A stretch of DNA of 64,000 nucleotides from DAOUJW01 sp965218945 (GCA_965218945.1 OZ244718.1:1798001-1862000), one strand, 5' to 3'; shown: positions 39,439 through 48,617, counted from the stretch's first letter. Notes: generated by a model from the sequence alone, not told the origin. A program made the numbers and translations.

Positions 39439-41886
39439 ATGGCGCTAAGGCCGGATGATTTCACAGAACAGGGTCAGGAGGCGCTGACCAAATCCCAGGA
39501 CGTGGTTAGGAGATATCGCCACAGCCAGTGGGACGTGGAGCACATACTGCTGGCTCTGCTGGAGCTTGAGGAAGGGGTGCCGGTAAAGGCGCTGCGAGAG
39601 CTGGGAGTGGCGGTGGAGGCGATGAAGCGCCGGGTGGAAGAGGCGCTTGAGCAAGCTCCAAAGACAGCTTACGATAGCGCGCAGATCTACGCGACACCGA
39701 GGGCCACCATGCTCATGGCGAATGCCAAAGCCGAAGCCGACCGGTTCAAGGACGAGTTCGTGGGCGCGGAGCACATACTCATCGCCATAACCCAGGTGCG
39801 CGACGGTGACACGCCAATGGTCCTTCGGGAGCATGGCGTAGACCGGGAGCAGGTCTACAAAGCCTTGGTGGACATCAGGGGCAGCCACCGTGTCACTGAC
39901 CCGCGCGCCGAGAGCCGTTACCGCTCCCTGGAGAAGTACAGCGTGGACCTGACGGCGCTGGCGCGGGAAGGCAAGCTGGACCCAATCATAGGCCGGGACG
40001 CGGAGGTCAAGAGGGTCATGCAGACCCTCACCCGCCGTACAAAGAACAACCCGGCCATCATAGGCGACGCCGGCGTGGGGAAGACGGCCATTGCCGAGGG
40101 CCTTGCGCAGCGCATCGTTTCCGGGGACGTCCCGGACGCGCTGAAGGGCCGTCGCCTGCTGGCCCTGGACATGGGGAATATGGTCGCCGGCAGCAAGTTC
40201 AGGGGCGAGTTCGAGGAGCGTCTCAAGAGCGTCATCGACGAGGTGAAGCAGGCGCATGGGGAGATCATCCTCTTCATCGACGAGATACACACCGTGGTCG
40301 GCGCAGGAGCGGCTGAGGGGGCGCTGGACGCCAGCAACCTGCTGAAGCCGGCCCTGGCCCGCGGAGAGCTTCAGTGCATTGGCGCGACCACCATTGACGA
40401 GTACCGCAAGCACATTGAGAAGGACGCCGCCCTGGAGCGACGGTTTCAGCCGGTCCTCATTGAAGAGCCGGACGTGGACACCGCCATAGAGATGCTGCGG
40501 GCGCTCTGCCCCCGCTACGAGGCCCATCACAAGGTCAAGATAGAGGAGTCGGCGCTGAGGGCCGCTGTCAAGCTCAGCCATCGCTACATTACCGACCGTA
40601 ACCTGCCGGACAAGGCCGTTGACCTCATCGACGAGGCAGCAAGCAAGCTGAGAATCGAAACCGAGAGCCTTCCAAAGGAGCTGAAAGAGCAGGAGGACAG
40701 CATCCGGCAGCTTAACAACGAGGAGGAGGCCGCCTCCCAGATGGGGGACTACGAGAGGGCAATGGAGTTGAGGTCGAAGCGCTTTCGTCTGGAATCCGAG
40801 CACAACTCCGACCGTGAGCGCCGGCTGCAAGACCACAAGATAGACATGGTGGTGGACGAGGAGGACATAGGCAGGCTCATTGCCCAGTGGACCGGCATCC
40901 CGGTGAGCCGTATGCTGGAGGAGGAGACGGAGAGGCTGTTGCACATGGAGGACAGTCTGCATGAGCGCGTGATAGGCCAGGACACGGCCATCCAGGCCGT
41001 CTCGGAGGCAATCCGGCGCTCCAGAGCCGGGTTGAAGGACCCCAAGCGCCCCATCGGCAGCTTCATATTCCTGGGTCCCACGGGCGTGGGCAAGACGGAG
41101 CTTGCCCGGGCGCTGTCCCGGTTCCTGTTCGACCACGAGGATGACCTGGTGCGCATTGATATGTCGGAGTACATGGAGAAGCACACGGTGTCCCGCCTGG
41201 TGGGAGCGCCGCCGGGGTACGTGGGCTACGACGAAGGCGGACAGCTAACGGAGGCCGTGCGAAGGCGTCCATTCAGAGTGGTCCTGTTCGACGAAATCGA
41301 GAAGGCCCACCCGGACGTGTTCAACATCCTTCTCCAGATTCTGGAGGACGGTCGCCTCACCGACGGCCACGGCCGCACCGTGGACTTTCGTAATACCCTG
41401 GTGATAATGACCAGCAACCTGGGCACGGGAGAGGTGGGCAGGCAGGTGATGGGGTTCCGGAGAGACGGCGAGTCCATAACGGAGATGGAACGACTGCGAG
41501 CGTCCATTGAGGAGGCGCTAAAGAGGACGTTCCGACCCGAGCTGCTCAACCGAATCGACGAGATTGTTGTCTTCGAGCTGCTGACGCAGGAGCAGATTAA
41601 GCAGATAGTAGACCTGCTTCTGGCGGAGGTGCAGAGGCGTCTGGACGAGCGCGGCATCAGAATAGAGATGTCGGACAGCGCCAGGGAGTGGCTGTCGCAG
41701 GAAGGGTTCGATCCCGTGTACGGCGCGCGGCCCCTGCGCCGGGCGGTGCAGCGATACGTTGAGAACCCTCTCTCCACCAGGATACTCGCGGGGGAGTTCG
41801 GGAGCGGCGACGTCATTCGGGTAGATGCCGCCTCCGGGACGCTCACCTTCGCACGGGTGGAAGCTGCCTCACCAGTCCTCGTATAA
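39439..41886 (+). CDS. clpC: ClpC-type AAA+ chaperone
   Basis: This 815-residue Hsp100 protein has the repeat N-domain (1-145), a first AAA+ module with Walker A GDAGVGKT (about 207-214), a short middle region and a second module with GPTGVGKT (about 545-552). The middle region is only about 50 residues (KELKEQEDSIRQLNNEEEAASQMGDYERAMELRSKRF), UVR-like as in ClpC, not the 120-residue coiled coil of ClpB. A ...VMGFRR loop after SNLGTGEVGRQ could serve as the ClpP-docking loop. It would unfold proteins for ClpP. A good AAGGAGG site precedes the ATG. It is in the operon with cbpA and hspR. Confidence 0.85.
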   Translation: MALRPDDFTEQGQEALTKSQDVVRRYRHSQWDVEHILLALLELEEGVPVKALRELGVAVEAMKRRVEEALEQAPKTAYDSAQIYATPRATMLMANAKAEADRFKDEFVGAEHILIAITQVRDGDTPMVLREHGVDREQVYKALVDIRGSHRVTDPRAESRYRSLEKYSVDLTALAREGKLDPIIGRDAEVKRVMQTLTRRTKNNPAIIGDAGVGKTAIAEGLAQRIVSGDVPDALKGRRLLALDMGNMVAGSKFRGEFEERLKSVIDEVKQAHGEIILFIDEIHTVVGAGAAEGALDASNLLKPALARGELQCIGATTIDEYRKHIEKDAALERRFQPVLIEEPDVDTAIEMLRALCPRYEAHHKVKIEESALRAAVKLSHRYITDRNLPDKAVDLIDEAASKLRIETESLPKELKEQEDSIRQLNNEEEAASQMGDYERAMELRSKRFRLESEHNSDRERRLQDHKIDMVVDEEDIGRLIAQWTGIPVSRMLEEETERLLHMEDSLHERVIGQDTAIQAVSEAIRRSRAGLKDPKRPIGSFIFLGPTGVGKTELARALSRFLFDHEDDLVRIDMSEYMEKHTVSRLVGAPPGYVGYDEGGQLTEAVRRRPFRVVLFDEIEKAHPDVFNILLQILEDGRLTDGHGRTVDFRNTLVIMTSNLGTGEVGRQVMGFRRDGESITEMERLRASIEEALKRTFRPELLNRIDEIVVFELLTQEQIKQIVDLLLAEVQRRLDERGIRIEMSDSAREWLSQEGFDPVYGARPLRRAVQRYVENPLSTRILAGEFGSGDVIRVDAASGTLTFARVEAASPVLV

Positions 41887-41901
41887 TGGTACAGGAGCCT
41901 T

Positions 41902-42726
41902 GTGGCAGAGCATAGATTTGTAACGGTAGACGGAATACGCACCCACTACGTAGCAGCAGGAGAGGGAGAGCCCCTCCTGCTGCTGCACGGCTTGGGCGCG
42001 AGCCTTATGGCTTGGGCGCTGAACATAGAACCGCTCTCCCAGAAATTCAGCGTTTACGCCATTGACATCCCGGGACACGGCGACTCGGAAAAGCCGGATA
42101 TTGACTACCAGTTGCCCACCGCAGTCGACTTTGTCCGGGAGTTCATGAACGTACTGGGCATAGAAAGGGCTTCAATTGCGGGCAGCTCAATGGGTGGGAT
42201 GATCGCGCTCAGAACGGCTGTGGAATTCCCTGAACTGGTGGACAGGCTGGTGCTGGTAGACGCAGCGGGCCTTGGAAGGGAGGTGGCATGGTTCATCCGC
42301 GCAATGAGCCTTCCCGGGGTTGGAGAGCTTATTGAGAACCCCTCTCCGCGGAACACAAGGGTGCTGCTGAATAGGATTTTCTACAATCCCGGCCTGGTCC
42401 AGGAAAGCCTGATAAGGGAGATATACCGCACAAGAGTGATACCAGGGTCGAAGCGAGCTGTCTTGAAGATCATCCGAGGATCAATCGGCTTGCGGGGAAT
42501 TCATTCAAAGTGGATAATGGCGGATGAGTTGGAGCAGATAAATTCCCCTGTTCTCATAGTCTGGGGCGCTCAGGACAGGATACTCCCTGTGAGCCATGCC
42601 ACTGACGCCGCACGACGAACTCCCCAGGTGAGCCTCAGTATTTTCGACGAATGCGGCCACTGGCCCCAGATGGAGAAGAGCCAGGAATTCAACCGCTTGG
42701 CCCTGGATTTCCTCACGGAAGAGTAG
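41902..42726 (+). CDS. Alpha/beta hydrolase
   Basis: A 274-residue alpha/beta-hydrolase. The oxyanion-hole region is LLLLHGLGASLMAW, the nucleophile elbow GSSMGGM (Ser near 95-97), and the late Asp and His are in IVWGAQDRILPV and DECGHWPQMEKSQEF. The closest pattern is that of meta-cleavage-product hydrolases, esterases and haloperoxidase-like enzymes. The start is GTG 41902 with an AGGAG site. It follows clpC by 15 bases, so it may be transcribed with the heat-shock operon. The substrate is unknown. Confidence 0.85.
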   Translation: MAEHRFVTVDGIRTHYVAAGEGEPLLLLHGLGASLMAWALNIEPLSQKFSVYAIDIPGHGDSEKPDIDYQLPTAVDFVREFMNVLGIERASIAGSSMGGMIALRTAVEFPELVDRLVLVDAAGLGREVAWFIRAMSLPGVGELIENPSPRNTRVLLNRIFYNPGLVQESLIREIYRTRVIPGSKRAVLKIIRGSIGLRGIHSKWIMADELEQINSPVLIVWGAQDRILPVSHATDAARRTPQVSLSIFDECGHWPQMEKSQEFNRLALDFLTEE

Positions 42727-42749
42727 GTCATCACTCAAAAAGGACACTA

Positions 42750-43376
42750 GTGAGCTTTCAACAATACGATAGCTACTACAAGGAAAACCCTGCCAGGAGG
42801 CTGTGGAACTATCTGAAGAGCCTCCAGCACAACGAGAAGGCCATGAAGGCCTTCTCCGTCGGTGTTGTTGCAGCGTTCGTCCTTACGGTGTTTCTGCTGA
42901 GAAACCGCCTGCCTGACCTCGAGACGGTAGGATACGTGGGAGTTCTCGTTCTCAGCTTTGTTGGCAGCGCTTCCGTACTGGTCCCGGTGCCGGGCATTGC
43001 AGCGGTATGCGTTGGGCCCAGCATAGTCGGCCTCTCGCCACTGATAGTAGCGCTCATGGCGTCAGTGGGAGAAAGCGTTGGGGAACTATCCGGCTATATG
43101 ATCGGCTTCAGCGGACGCGGCTTCGCAGACAAGAACCGGTTTTACCCCAGGATAGAGGGGTGGATGCAAAAAAGAGGAGGCCTTGTTCTATTCCTGGCGT
43201 CTTCATTCCCGAACCCTTTCTTCGACTTCGTGGGTATCGCCGGCGGGACACTGCGGTACCCGATATGGCGATTCCTCATGGCAGTGTGGGCAGGCAAGCT
43301 GATTAAGTCCCTCATGATAGCCTACACCTGCTATTTTGGTGTTGACTGGGTCAAGAGCTTCTTCAACCTTGGGTAG
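42750..43376 (+). CDS. DedA/VTT-family membrane protein
   Basis: A 208-residue membrane protein with several hydrophobic segments. The conserved VTT (DedA-like) region is VGSASVLVPVPGIAAVCVGPSIVGLSPLIVALMASVGESVGELSGYMIGFSGRG, with the E-x-x-G-Y motif, and RGGLVLFLASSFPNPFFDFVGIAGGTLRYP. The family includes lipid scramblases and undecaprenyl-phosphate flippases. GTG 42750 has AAGG eight bases upstream; ATG 42843 is a later alternative. It follows the alpha/beta hydrolase by 23 bases on the same strand. Confidence 0.8.
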   Translation: MSFQQYDSYYKENPARRLWNYLKSLQHNEKAMKAFSVGVVAAFVLTVFLLRNRLPDLETVGYVGVLVLSFVGSASVLVPVPGIAAVCVGPSIVGLSPLIVALMASVGESVGELSGYMIGFSGRGFADKNRFYPRIEGWMQKRGGLVLFLASSFPNPFFDFVGIAGGTLRYPIWRFLMAVWAGKLIKSLMIAYTCYFGVDWVKSFFNLG

Positions 43377-43386
43377 CCTCTATACC

Positions 43387-44278
43387 TCAAATCCCCAGGG
43401 TCAACTGGCCTCTAGGCTCCGCCGGACGCGCGTACCGCTCCCCCAGACGCCATTTCCGCCTCAAAGAGTCCACCTTCTCCAGGATGGCGCCCGTGTACTC
43501 CCTGGGCGCGTAGCTGGTCTTGTAAGCTTGCTGATGCTCCGGGTACAAATGGGGGTAGGCTTCCCGAAGGAATGGCATGAACCATTCTCTGGAGCCGGGC
43601 CTAAGGTGCAAGACATTGGGCGCCAGGTACATCGCTTTGTGGTCTGAAACGGCCTTTACCACTGCCTCCAGGCTCTCAGGACTATCCGACAGCCCGGGAA
43701 TAATGGGGAGCCATCAGGACTCCGGCGGATACGCCCGCCTCTACCAGCTCCTGCATTGCTTCCATGCGCTTGATCGGCTTAGGAGTCCCGGGTTCGGTCT
43801 TTCGCCACACGTCATCGTCAAGGGTGCCTACGCTGAAGTTGACCCGGCAGTCGGCTACCTTTGACAGCGCTGCCAGCAGGTCCAGGTCTCTGGTAACGAG
43901 CGCCGACTTTGTTGTTATCGAGACGGGATTGGCGTGATCCCGCAGGAGTTCAAGGATCCTTCGTGTGAGTAGATACCTGCGCTCCGCCGGTTCGTAGGGG
44001 TCGCACGAGGTGCCGAGGGCTATCAGCTCCCTGCGCCAGCCGGGACGGCGCAGCTCCTCTCTGAGCACCTCCGGCGCGTTGATCTTCACAACAATACGCC
44101 GGTCGAAGTCGTCGCCCGCGTTGTAGCCCAGGTACTGGTGGGTGGAGCGGGCAAAGCAGTAGATGCAGGCGTGCTGGCATCCCCTGTACGGGTTTATGGT
44201 CCACCTGAATGGCATACCCCCTTGAACGCGGTTGATCAGGGTCTTGCACTGGATCTCTTCAAAGTACGCCTTGGCCAT
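43387..44278 (-). pseudogene. Radical SAM protein (SPL/Rv2578c family), frameshifted
   Basis: The N-terminal part (from ATG 44278, with AGGAGG upstream) has INPYRGCQHACIYCFARSTH, the CxxxCxxC Fe-S motif, and ALGTSCDPYEPAERRYLLTR, matching the Rv2578c-like radical SAM family. It ends at 43682 in a run-on (APHYSRAVG). In another frame the sequence continues correctly as PIIPGLSDSPESLEAVVKAV and then MYLAPNVLHLRPGSREWFMPF up to 43387. The shift falls in the G4 run at 43705-43708 (one extra base). Either a sequencing error or a genuine frameshift would give this. Confidence 0.82.
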
Positions 44279-44452
44279 CTGTCCCCTCCTCAAGCAGAGG
44301 TTATGTGGGGACATCTTCTATCAGAGTGGCTGTTCTACGCCAGACGCGCTTGTCGCACATAGACACCCTCATAAAGATGGTGTCTTTTGAAGAGAGGCGC
44401 GCCCCACGTCATTGCCATGAAAATAGATGCTCTAAGGGTTGGCGACCTCTTT

Positions 44453-44489
44453 CCCGCTCATCCTGAGCTTGTCGAAGGAAATGAGCGGG
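44453..44489. repeat. REP-like palindrome, copy 1
   Basis: A 37-base unit: CCCGCTCAT, then CC, loop TGAGCTTGTCGAA, then GG plus two bases, and ATGAGCGGG. The outer nine bases are perfectly complementary. It pairs with a second copy at 44510-44546 in opposite loop orientation. The 378-base gap 44315-44692 holds these two palindromes and no gene that I can support. Confidence 0.75.
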
Positions 44490-44509
44490 GGTGAATGCAC
44501 CTCAGTCTT

Positions 44510-44546
44510 CCCGCTCATATGGTTCGACAGGCTCACCATGAGCGGG
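44510..44546. repeat. REP-like palindrome, copy 2 (inverted)
   Basis: Same 37-base layout as the copy at 44453-44489, read on the minus strand: CCCGCTCAT, GG, loop TGAGCCTGTCGAA, CC and ATGAGCGGG. The inner pair changed from CC/GG to GG/CC, a compensatory change that keeps the stem. Confidence 0.75.
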
Positions 44547-44692
44547 AATGGGCGTCGTATTCCAACAGCATAGGTGAATGCCAACACGTGGCAGGAAAAA
44601 CTAAGAGGCGATTGAGCCGCGAGGGGCTATCGCTTGTAGGGCAGCCGTCCCGACATCTCGTATATGGCGCTCACGGCCATATCTTCGTCATC

Positions 44693-44839
44693 TCAACGGA
44701 CGTATATTTGGCGGACGGCCTCAAATTCCGCGGCAGAGAATGCCGATTGTCTGACCTCGGCGGGTCTCAGCCTGTGACCGTTCAGGAAGGCTAACCAGTC
44801 GAGCGCTTTATCAAAGGCTCTGCTAATTGTGCCTTGCAT
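44693..44839 (-). CDS. Possible 48-residue protein
   Basis: A short frame from ATG 44839 with a clear GGAGGAAC Shine-Dalgarno encodes MQGTISRAFDKALDWLAFLN and continues to RQIYVR. The sequence has an alternating helical look and no recognised family. It sits just downstream of purA on the same strand. It may be the first part of a larger gene broken by mutation, since similar composition continues after the stop. Support is limited to the start signal and length. Confidence 0.35.
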   Translation of the reverse strand: MQGTISRAFDKALDWLAFLNGHRLRPAEVRQSAFSAAEFEAVRQIYVR

Positions 44840-44870
44840 AAGTTCCTCCAAGCAGACTGCCAGCCCACAG

Positions 44871-46160
44871 CTAAAGAATAGTCTTCAGGGTAATGGCCTC
44901 TTCCCTGCCGGGCCCGGTAGAGATCATGCTGATGGGACAGCCCAGGAGCTCCTCAATACGCCTGACGTAGTCCAACGCTCCCTGCGGCAGGTCCGAGATG
45001 TGGCGGGCGCTGGCTGTGGGCGTGTCCCAGCCGGGGAACTCCTCGTAGACCGGCTCGCACATCTCCAACGTCGACGGGCTGCTGGGAAAGCGGTTAGTAA
45101 TCTCGCCGTTGATCTTGTAGGCAACGCACAGCTTGACGGGTGAGAAGCCGTCAAGGACGTCCAGACGCGTCAGTATTGCTGAGGTCATGCCGTTGATGTC
45201 GGCGGCGTACCGGGCCGCCACTCCATCGAACCAGCCACACCGTCGCGGCCTTCCGGTAGTAGTGCCGTACTCCCACGCCAGATTGCGTATGGCCTCCCCC
45301 ACTTCGTTATCCAGCTCAGTGGGGAGCGCACCAGACCCGACCCTGGTGGTGTAAGACTTGTAGACGCCGGCCACCTCATGGATGTACCTGGGGCTAATCC
45401 CTAAACCTATACAGGCTCCTCCCACCGTCGGCGAAGAGGACGTTACATAGGGATAGGTGCCGTGGTCCAAGTCCAGCATGGTGCCCTGAGCGCCCTCCAG
45501 GAGAAGACGGCTGTCATTCGCGAGCATCTCCTGTATCACGGACTCCGTGGGCCCAATGAAGGGCTTAAGGATCTTTCCCCACTCTCTGCACTTGGCGTAC
45601 ATCTCGTCCAGAGAGATTGGGTCTCCTCCGTAGACCTTTGTAATAAGGGAGTTCTTTCGCTCTACGATAAAGCTTAGCTTGGACAGGAGACCGTTCTCGT
45701 CAAGAAGGTCGGCCATGCGTATGCCAATCCGGGAGGACTTGTCCATGTACACGGGCCCGATTCCCCTGCCCGTTGTGCCGATGACCCCCTCGCCCTCTGC
45801 GCGCAGGTTCTCCTCCAGGTGGTCCAGCGTTATGTGGTACGGCATGATCACGTGTGCCCTCTCGCTGATGAGCAGCCGGCTCACGTCCACTGACCTAGAC
45901 TCAAGCACTCCCACCTCTTCCAGCAGGGCATCGGGGTCTACGACCACCCCGTTGCCTATGACGGGCGTTACACTCTTCCGGAGGATTCCGACCGGAATAA
46001 TGTGAAACTTGAACTCCCCCAAGTCGTTTATAACGGTGTGGCCGGCGTTGTTCCCCCCGTTAAAACGGGCTACAACGTCGGCATTCTCCGCGAGGAAGTC
46101 GACTACTTTTCCCTTCCCCTCATCCCCCCACTGGCCTCCGATTATGGCGTAAGCAGGCAT
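44871..46160 (-). CDS. purA: Adenylosuccinate synthetase
   Basis: A 429-residue enzyme joining IMP and aspartate with GTP in AMP synthesis. IIGGQWGDEGKGKVVDFLAE is the P-loop-like N-terminus, NGGNNAGHTV follows, and GTTGRGIGPVYMDKSSRIGIRM and LLLEGAQGTMLDLDHGTYPYVTSSSP are family signatures, as is TTTGRPRRCGWFD. Length fits PurA. It is a lone gene on the minus strand here. No purine operon is visible. Confidence 0.96.
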   Translation of the reverse strand: MPAYAIIGGQWGDEGKGKVVDFLAENADVVARFNGGNNAGHTVINDLGEFKFHIIPVGILRKSVTPVIGNGVVVDPDALLEEVGVLESRSVDVSRLLISERAHVIMPYHITLDHLEENLRAEGEGVIGTTGRGIGPVYMDKSSRIGIRMADLLDENGLLSKLSFIVERKNSLITKVYGGDPISLDEMYAKCREWGKILKPFIGPTESVIQEMLANDSRLLLEGAQGTMLDLDHGTYPYVTSSSPTVGGACIGLGISPRYIHEVAGVYKSYTTRVGSGALPTELDNEVGEAIRNLAWEYGTTTGRPRRCGWFDGVAARYAADINGMTSAILTRLDVLDGFSPVKLCVAYKINGEITNRFPSSPSTLEMCEPVYEEFPGWDTPTASARHISDLPQGALDYVRRIEELLGCPISMISTGPGREEAITLKTIL

Positions 46161-46349
46161 TTGACCCCTATCTACTACGGGTTACTCACAAACCTTGGAG
46201 AGTATACCAAAGGGGAACACCTTTGGAAAGATAGACACAGTATCAGATAAACGATTGTAACATATCGGCCCCTTCCCGTGCACAGCCTTTACGCCCGGGA
46301 CTTACGATTAGTCCCCGACCGGAGAGTGTGCAAGGCCAGGAAGCAGCCT

Positions 46350-46523
46350 CTAGGCCTTCTCTTCCGACAGAACCCTGGTCAGAGCGCCCTCAACCAGGTC
46401 CTGAATAAAGCGCATCTCGGCCGCGGTAAAGGGTAGCAACCGGTCCGAGCCGCTGCGGGACTTGGCCCCCTCCAGCGCCTCTGAAACGGCCTTCTGTATA
46501 TTCTCTGCCGTGGGTGTAGTCAC
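46350..46523 (-). CDS. Hypothetical 57-residue protein
   Basis: A small frame starting at GTG 46523 with GGGAGGA six bases before it; the open frame extends to 46559 but without a better site. The sequence (TTPTAENIQKAVSEALEGAK; LPFTAAEMRFIQDLVEGALTRVLSEE) looks like two amphipathic helices. No family is recognised. It lies between purA and a carbonic-anhydrase-like gene on the same strand. Confidence 0.5.
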   Translation of the reverse strand: MTTPTAENIQKAVSEALEGAKSRSGSDRLLPFTAAEMRFIQDLVEGALTRVLSEEKA

Positions 46524-46619
46524 TATAGTTCCTCCCAAAATGTGTCCCCGGATAAACAAAAGTGATGGTGAGGATGCCTCAAGCAGTCCCCGTGAATGTC
46601 CACATTCAATACGGGGAGA

Positions 46620-47159
46620 CTAGGAAGTCAAGACTTCCTCCAGTGACAGCTCTCTCAGGCTCTCCTTGTACTGCTTGGGCTTGGCCAGGTACCCGGTGCT
46701 GTGGCTCCAGTCAAAGTTCTTCTCCCTGTCCGGAGGGGCGTCCCCCACAATGGCAGCCGGCACTCCCATGAGCATCTTCCTGGGTGGAACCTTTGCCCTG
46801 GGCGCTACAACGGCACCCGCTGCAATGGTGCACCAGTCCCCCACCTCCGCCCCGTCCAGGATTACAGCCTTTATGGCCACCAGCACGTGCTCGCCCAGGG
46901 TTACGCCGTGCAGGACACAGGCATGTCCCAGATGGGAGTACCTGCCCAGCACCACCTCTCTGCCGTGGATCACGGCGTTGTCCTGAAGGTTCGAAAAGTC
47001 ACCCATGCGAATGGTGCCCTCGTCGGCGCGCATGGTGACGTTAGGCCCAATCCAGCAGCCTTCGCCAATGACCACGTCGCCGATGAGGACGGCCGTGGGA
47101 TGTACATAAGACGTAGCGCCTATTTGAGGACGTCTTCCCTGAATCTCGTAGATTGGCAT
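46620..47159 (-). CDS. Gamma-carbonic anhydrase-like hexapeptide protein
   Basis: A 179-residue left-handed beta-helix protein. Hexapeptide repeats run through residues about 18-130 (e.g. AVLIGDVVIGEGCWIGPNVTMRAD). The metal-site His residues appear in GRYSHLGHACVLHGVTLG, as in gamma-carbonic anhydrases (YrdA/CaiE family). Such proteins bind zinc and may hydrate CO2, or act as acetyltransferase-like relatives. The C-terminal helix (KPKQYKESLRELSLEEVL) is typical. Physiological role is not determined by its neighbours. Confidence 0.88.
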   Translation of the reverse strand: MPIYEIQGRRPQIGATSYVHPTAVLIGDVVIGEGCWIGPNVTMRADEGTIRMGDFSNLQDNAVIHGREVVLGRYSHLGHACVLHGVTLGEHVLVAIKAVILDGAEVGDWCTIAAGAVVAPRAKVPPRKMLMGVPAAIVGDAPPDREKNFDWSHSTGYLAKPKQYKESLRELSLEEVLTS

Positions 47160-47214
47160 TATCTCTCCCTACGGGTTTGGATTATGCGTTCACGTTTACG
47201 GTGTTCTAAGAACG

Positions 47215-47466
47215 CTAGCCTGCAAGCCTTTCGATTCCGATTAGCACGGCAATCGCCGCGATGATCGTACCCATTGTCCACCTGAGCATCCTAGCTTCGG
47301 CGCGGGCTATATCGCCTCGCAAAGCCTCCATAGACTTCTCGATGTCGCCGCGCAGAGCCTCAATAGATTTCTCGTTGTCACCGCGCAAAGCCTCAATGTC
47401 CGCCCTTGTGGCTAAGTGCTCATACACACCCTCAAGCCGGCTCAATCGTTCCTCAACCGTTGCCAT
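47215..47466 (-). CDS. Small coiled-coil membrane-anchored protein
   Basis: An 83-residue protein starting at ATG 47466 (ATVEERLSRLEGVYEHL). Its centre consists of near-perfect 11-residue repeats (ALRGDxEKSxE), encoded by 33-base DNA repeats at 47321-47398, which form an amphipathic coiled coil. The C-terminus is a single hydrophobic segment (TMGTIIAAIAVLIGIERL), likely a membrane anchor. This plan resembles DUF1640-type proteins. Function is unknown. The repeat number could vary between strains. Confidence 0.55.
   Translation of the reverse strand: MATVEERLSRLEGVYEHLATRADIEALRGDNEKSIEALRGDIEKSMEALRGDIARAEARMLRWTMGTIIAAIAVLIGIERLAG
47321..47398. repeat. 33-bp tandem repeats in coiled-coil gene
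   Basis: AAAGCCTC-type units of 33 bases run in tandem (47321-47353 and 47354-47386, then a partial unit to about 47398) with a few mismatches. They encode the ALRGD-EKS 11-residue repeats on the minus strand. Confidence 0.7.
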
Positions 47467-47570
47467 TCCGTTCCTCTCTAGCCTGCAAGACAAGCCTAAG
47501 AAGTATAGTAATCCTTTCTGAAGTAATCAACGACCTGTGAACAAATAGTGAATGGAGGCTAGACAATTCT

Positions 47571-48617
47571 CTATTGGGACTCCGGCACGTATATTATCTT
47601 CCCCAGGACCTCGTTATTCTCCATGATCTCCTGCCCTCTTGAAACCTCCGACAGGGGAAGGACTTGCGACACAACAGGCTTAATATAGCCGCGCTCCACA
47701 AACTGCAGGGCTTCCATAAGCTCGCTCTTGGAGCTGAGGTGGGATCCCATGAAATTCAGCTGCTTGTTCCACAGGAAGCGCAGGTCCGTCGGGGCCTCGA
47801 AGCCGGTGGTGGCCCCGCATACCACCAGTGTGCCTCCCCAGCGCATGGAGCGCACGCTATCGGCCCAAGTGGCCTCCCCAACGTGCTCAAACACAACGTC
47901 CACTCCCCTTCTATCGGTGATCCTGCGCACCTCCTGGAAGACGTCCTGCTCCTTCCGGTTGATGGTGTGCTCCGCTCCAAGACTCCGGGCAAACTCCAGC
48001 TTCTCCTCGCTGGCGGCAATGGCGATGGGCTGGGCGTTAAAGAGCTTGCATACCTGTATCGCCATTGACCCAAGGCCGCCTGCAGCGCCCCATATAAGGA
48101 CGAAATCGCCGGCCCTGATGCGCGCCCTCGTCACCAGCATGCGCCACACGGTCTCCAGTATCAGGGGAAGTGAAGCAGCTTCCTCCCAAGACAGGTTCTT
48201 GGGTTTGGGCAGCACATTCATCGCTGGCAGCTTGACGTACTCCGCGTGTCCGCCGTCCATAGGGCCGGTCTGGAAACCCCAAATCTTGAAGTCCCGGCAG
48301 AAGAACTCCTCCCCGCGGGCACAGAACTGGCACATGCGGCAGCTTATGCCCGGATGGTCTATCACCTCGTCGCCCGGAGAGATGCCGCTGACCTCGCTAC
48401 CGACCTCCACAACCTCGCCGGAGACGTCGCTCCCTGAGATGTGGGGCAGGATTATTTGCACTCCGGGCAGGCCATGCCTGGCCCAAATATCGTTGTAGTT
48501 GGCCGACGCGGCCTTGACCTTGATCAGCACTTCGTTGGGAGATATCTGAGGCTGGGGCACGTCCTGGTATTTGAGCTTGTCCGTGCCTCCCTGCTCCTCA
48601 AAAACCACTGCTTTCAT
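47571..48617 (-). CDS. Zinc-type medium-chain alcohol dehydrogenase/reductase
   Basis: A 348-residue medium-chain reductase. The N-terminal catalytic domain has GSDVSGEVVEVGSEVSG and the structural-zinc cysteines in GISCRMCQFCARGEEFFC; the Rossmann domain has the WGAAGGLGSMAIQVC cofactor loop. The pattern is that of NADP-dependent alcohol dehydrogenases or crotonyl-CoA reductase-like enzymes. It lies just downstream of the methylmalonyl-CoA genes on the same strand, so a role in acyl-CoA or propionate metabolism is possible, but the substrate cannot be read from sequence. Confidence 0.8.
   Translation of the reverse strand: MKAVVFEEQGGTDKLKYQDVPQPQISPNEVLIKVKAASANYNDIWARHGLPGVQIILPHISGSDVSGEVVEVGSEVSGISPGDEVIDHPGISCRMCQFCARGEEFFCRDFKIWGFQTGPMDGGHAEYVKLPAMNVLPKPKNLSWEEAASLPLILETVWRMLVTRARIRAGDFVLIWGAAGGLGSMAIQVCKLFNAQPIAIAASEEKLEFARSLGAEHTINRKEQDVFQEVRRITDRRGVDVVFEHVGEATWADSVRSMRWGGTLVVCGATTGFEAPTDLRFLWNKQLNFMGSHLSSKSELMEALQFVERGYIKPVVSQVLPLSEVSRGQEIMENNEVLGKIIYVPESQ

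Noticed and set aside
39445..41184. 579-residue open frame on the minus strand
   Set aside because: Antisense to clpC; low-complexity His/Leu/Val-rich translation typical of a shadow.
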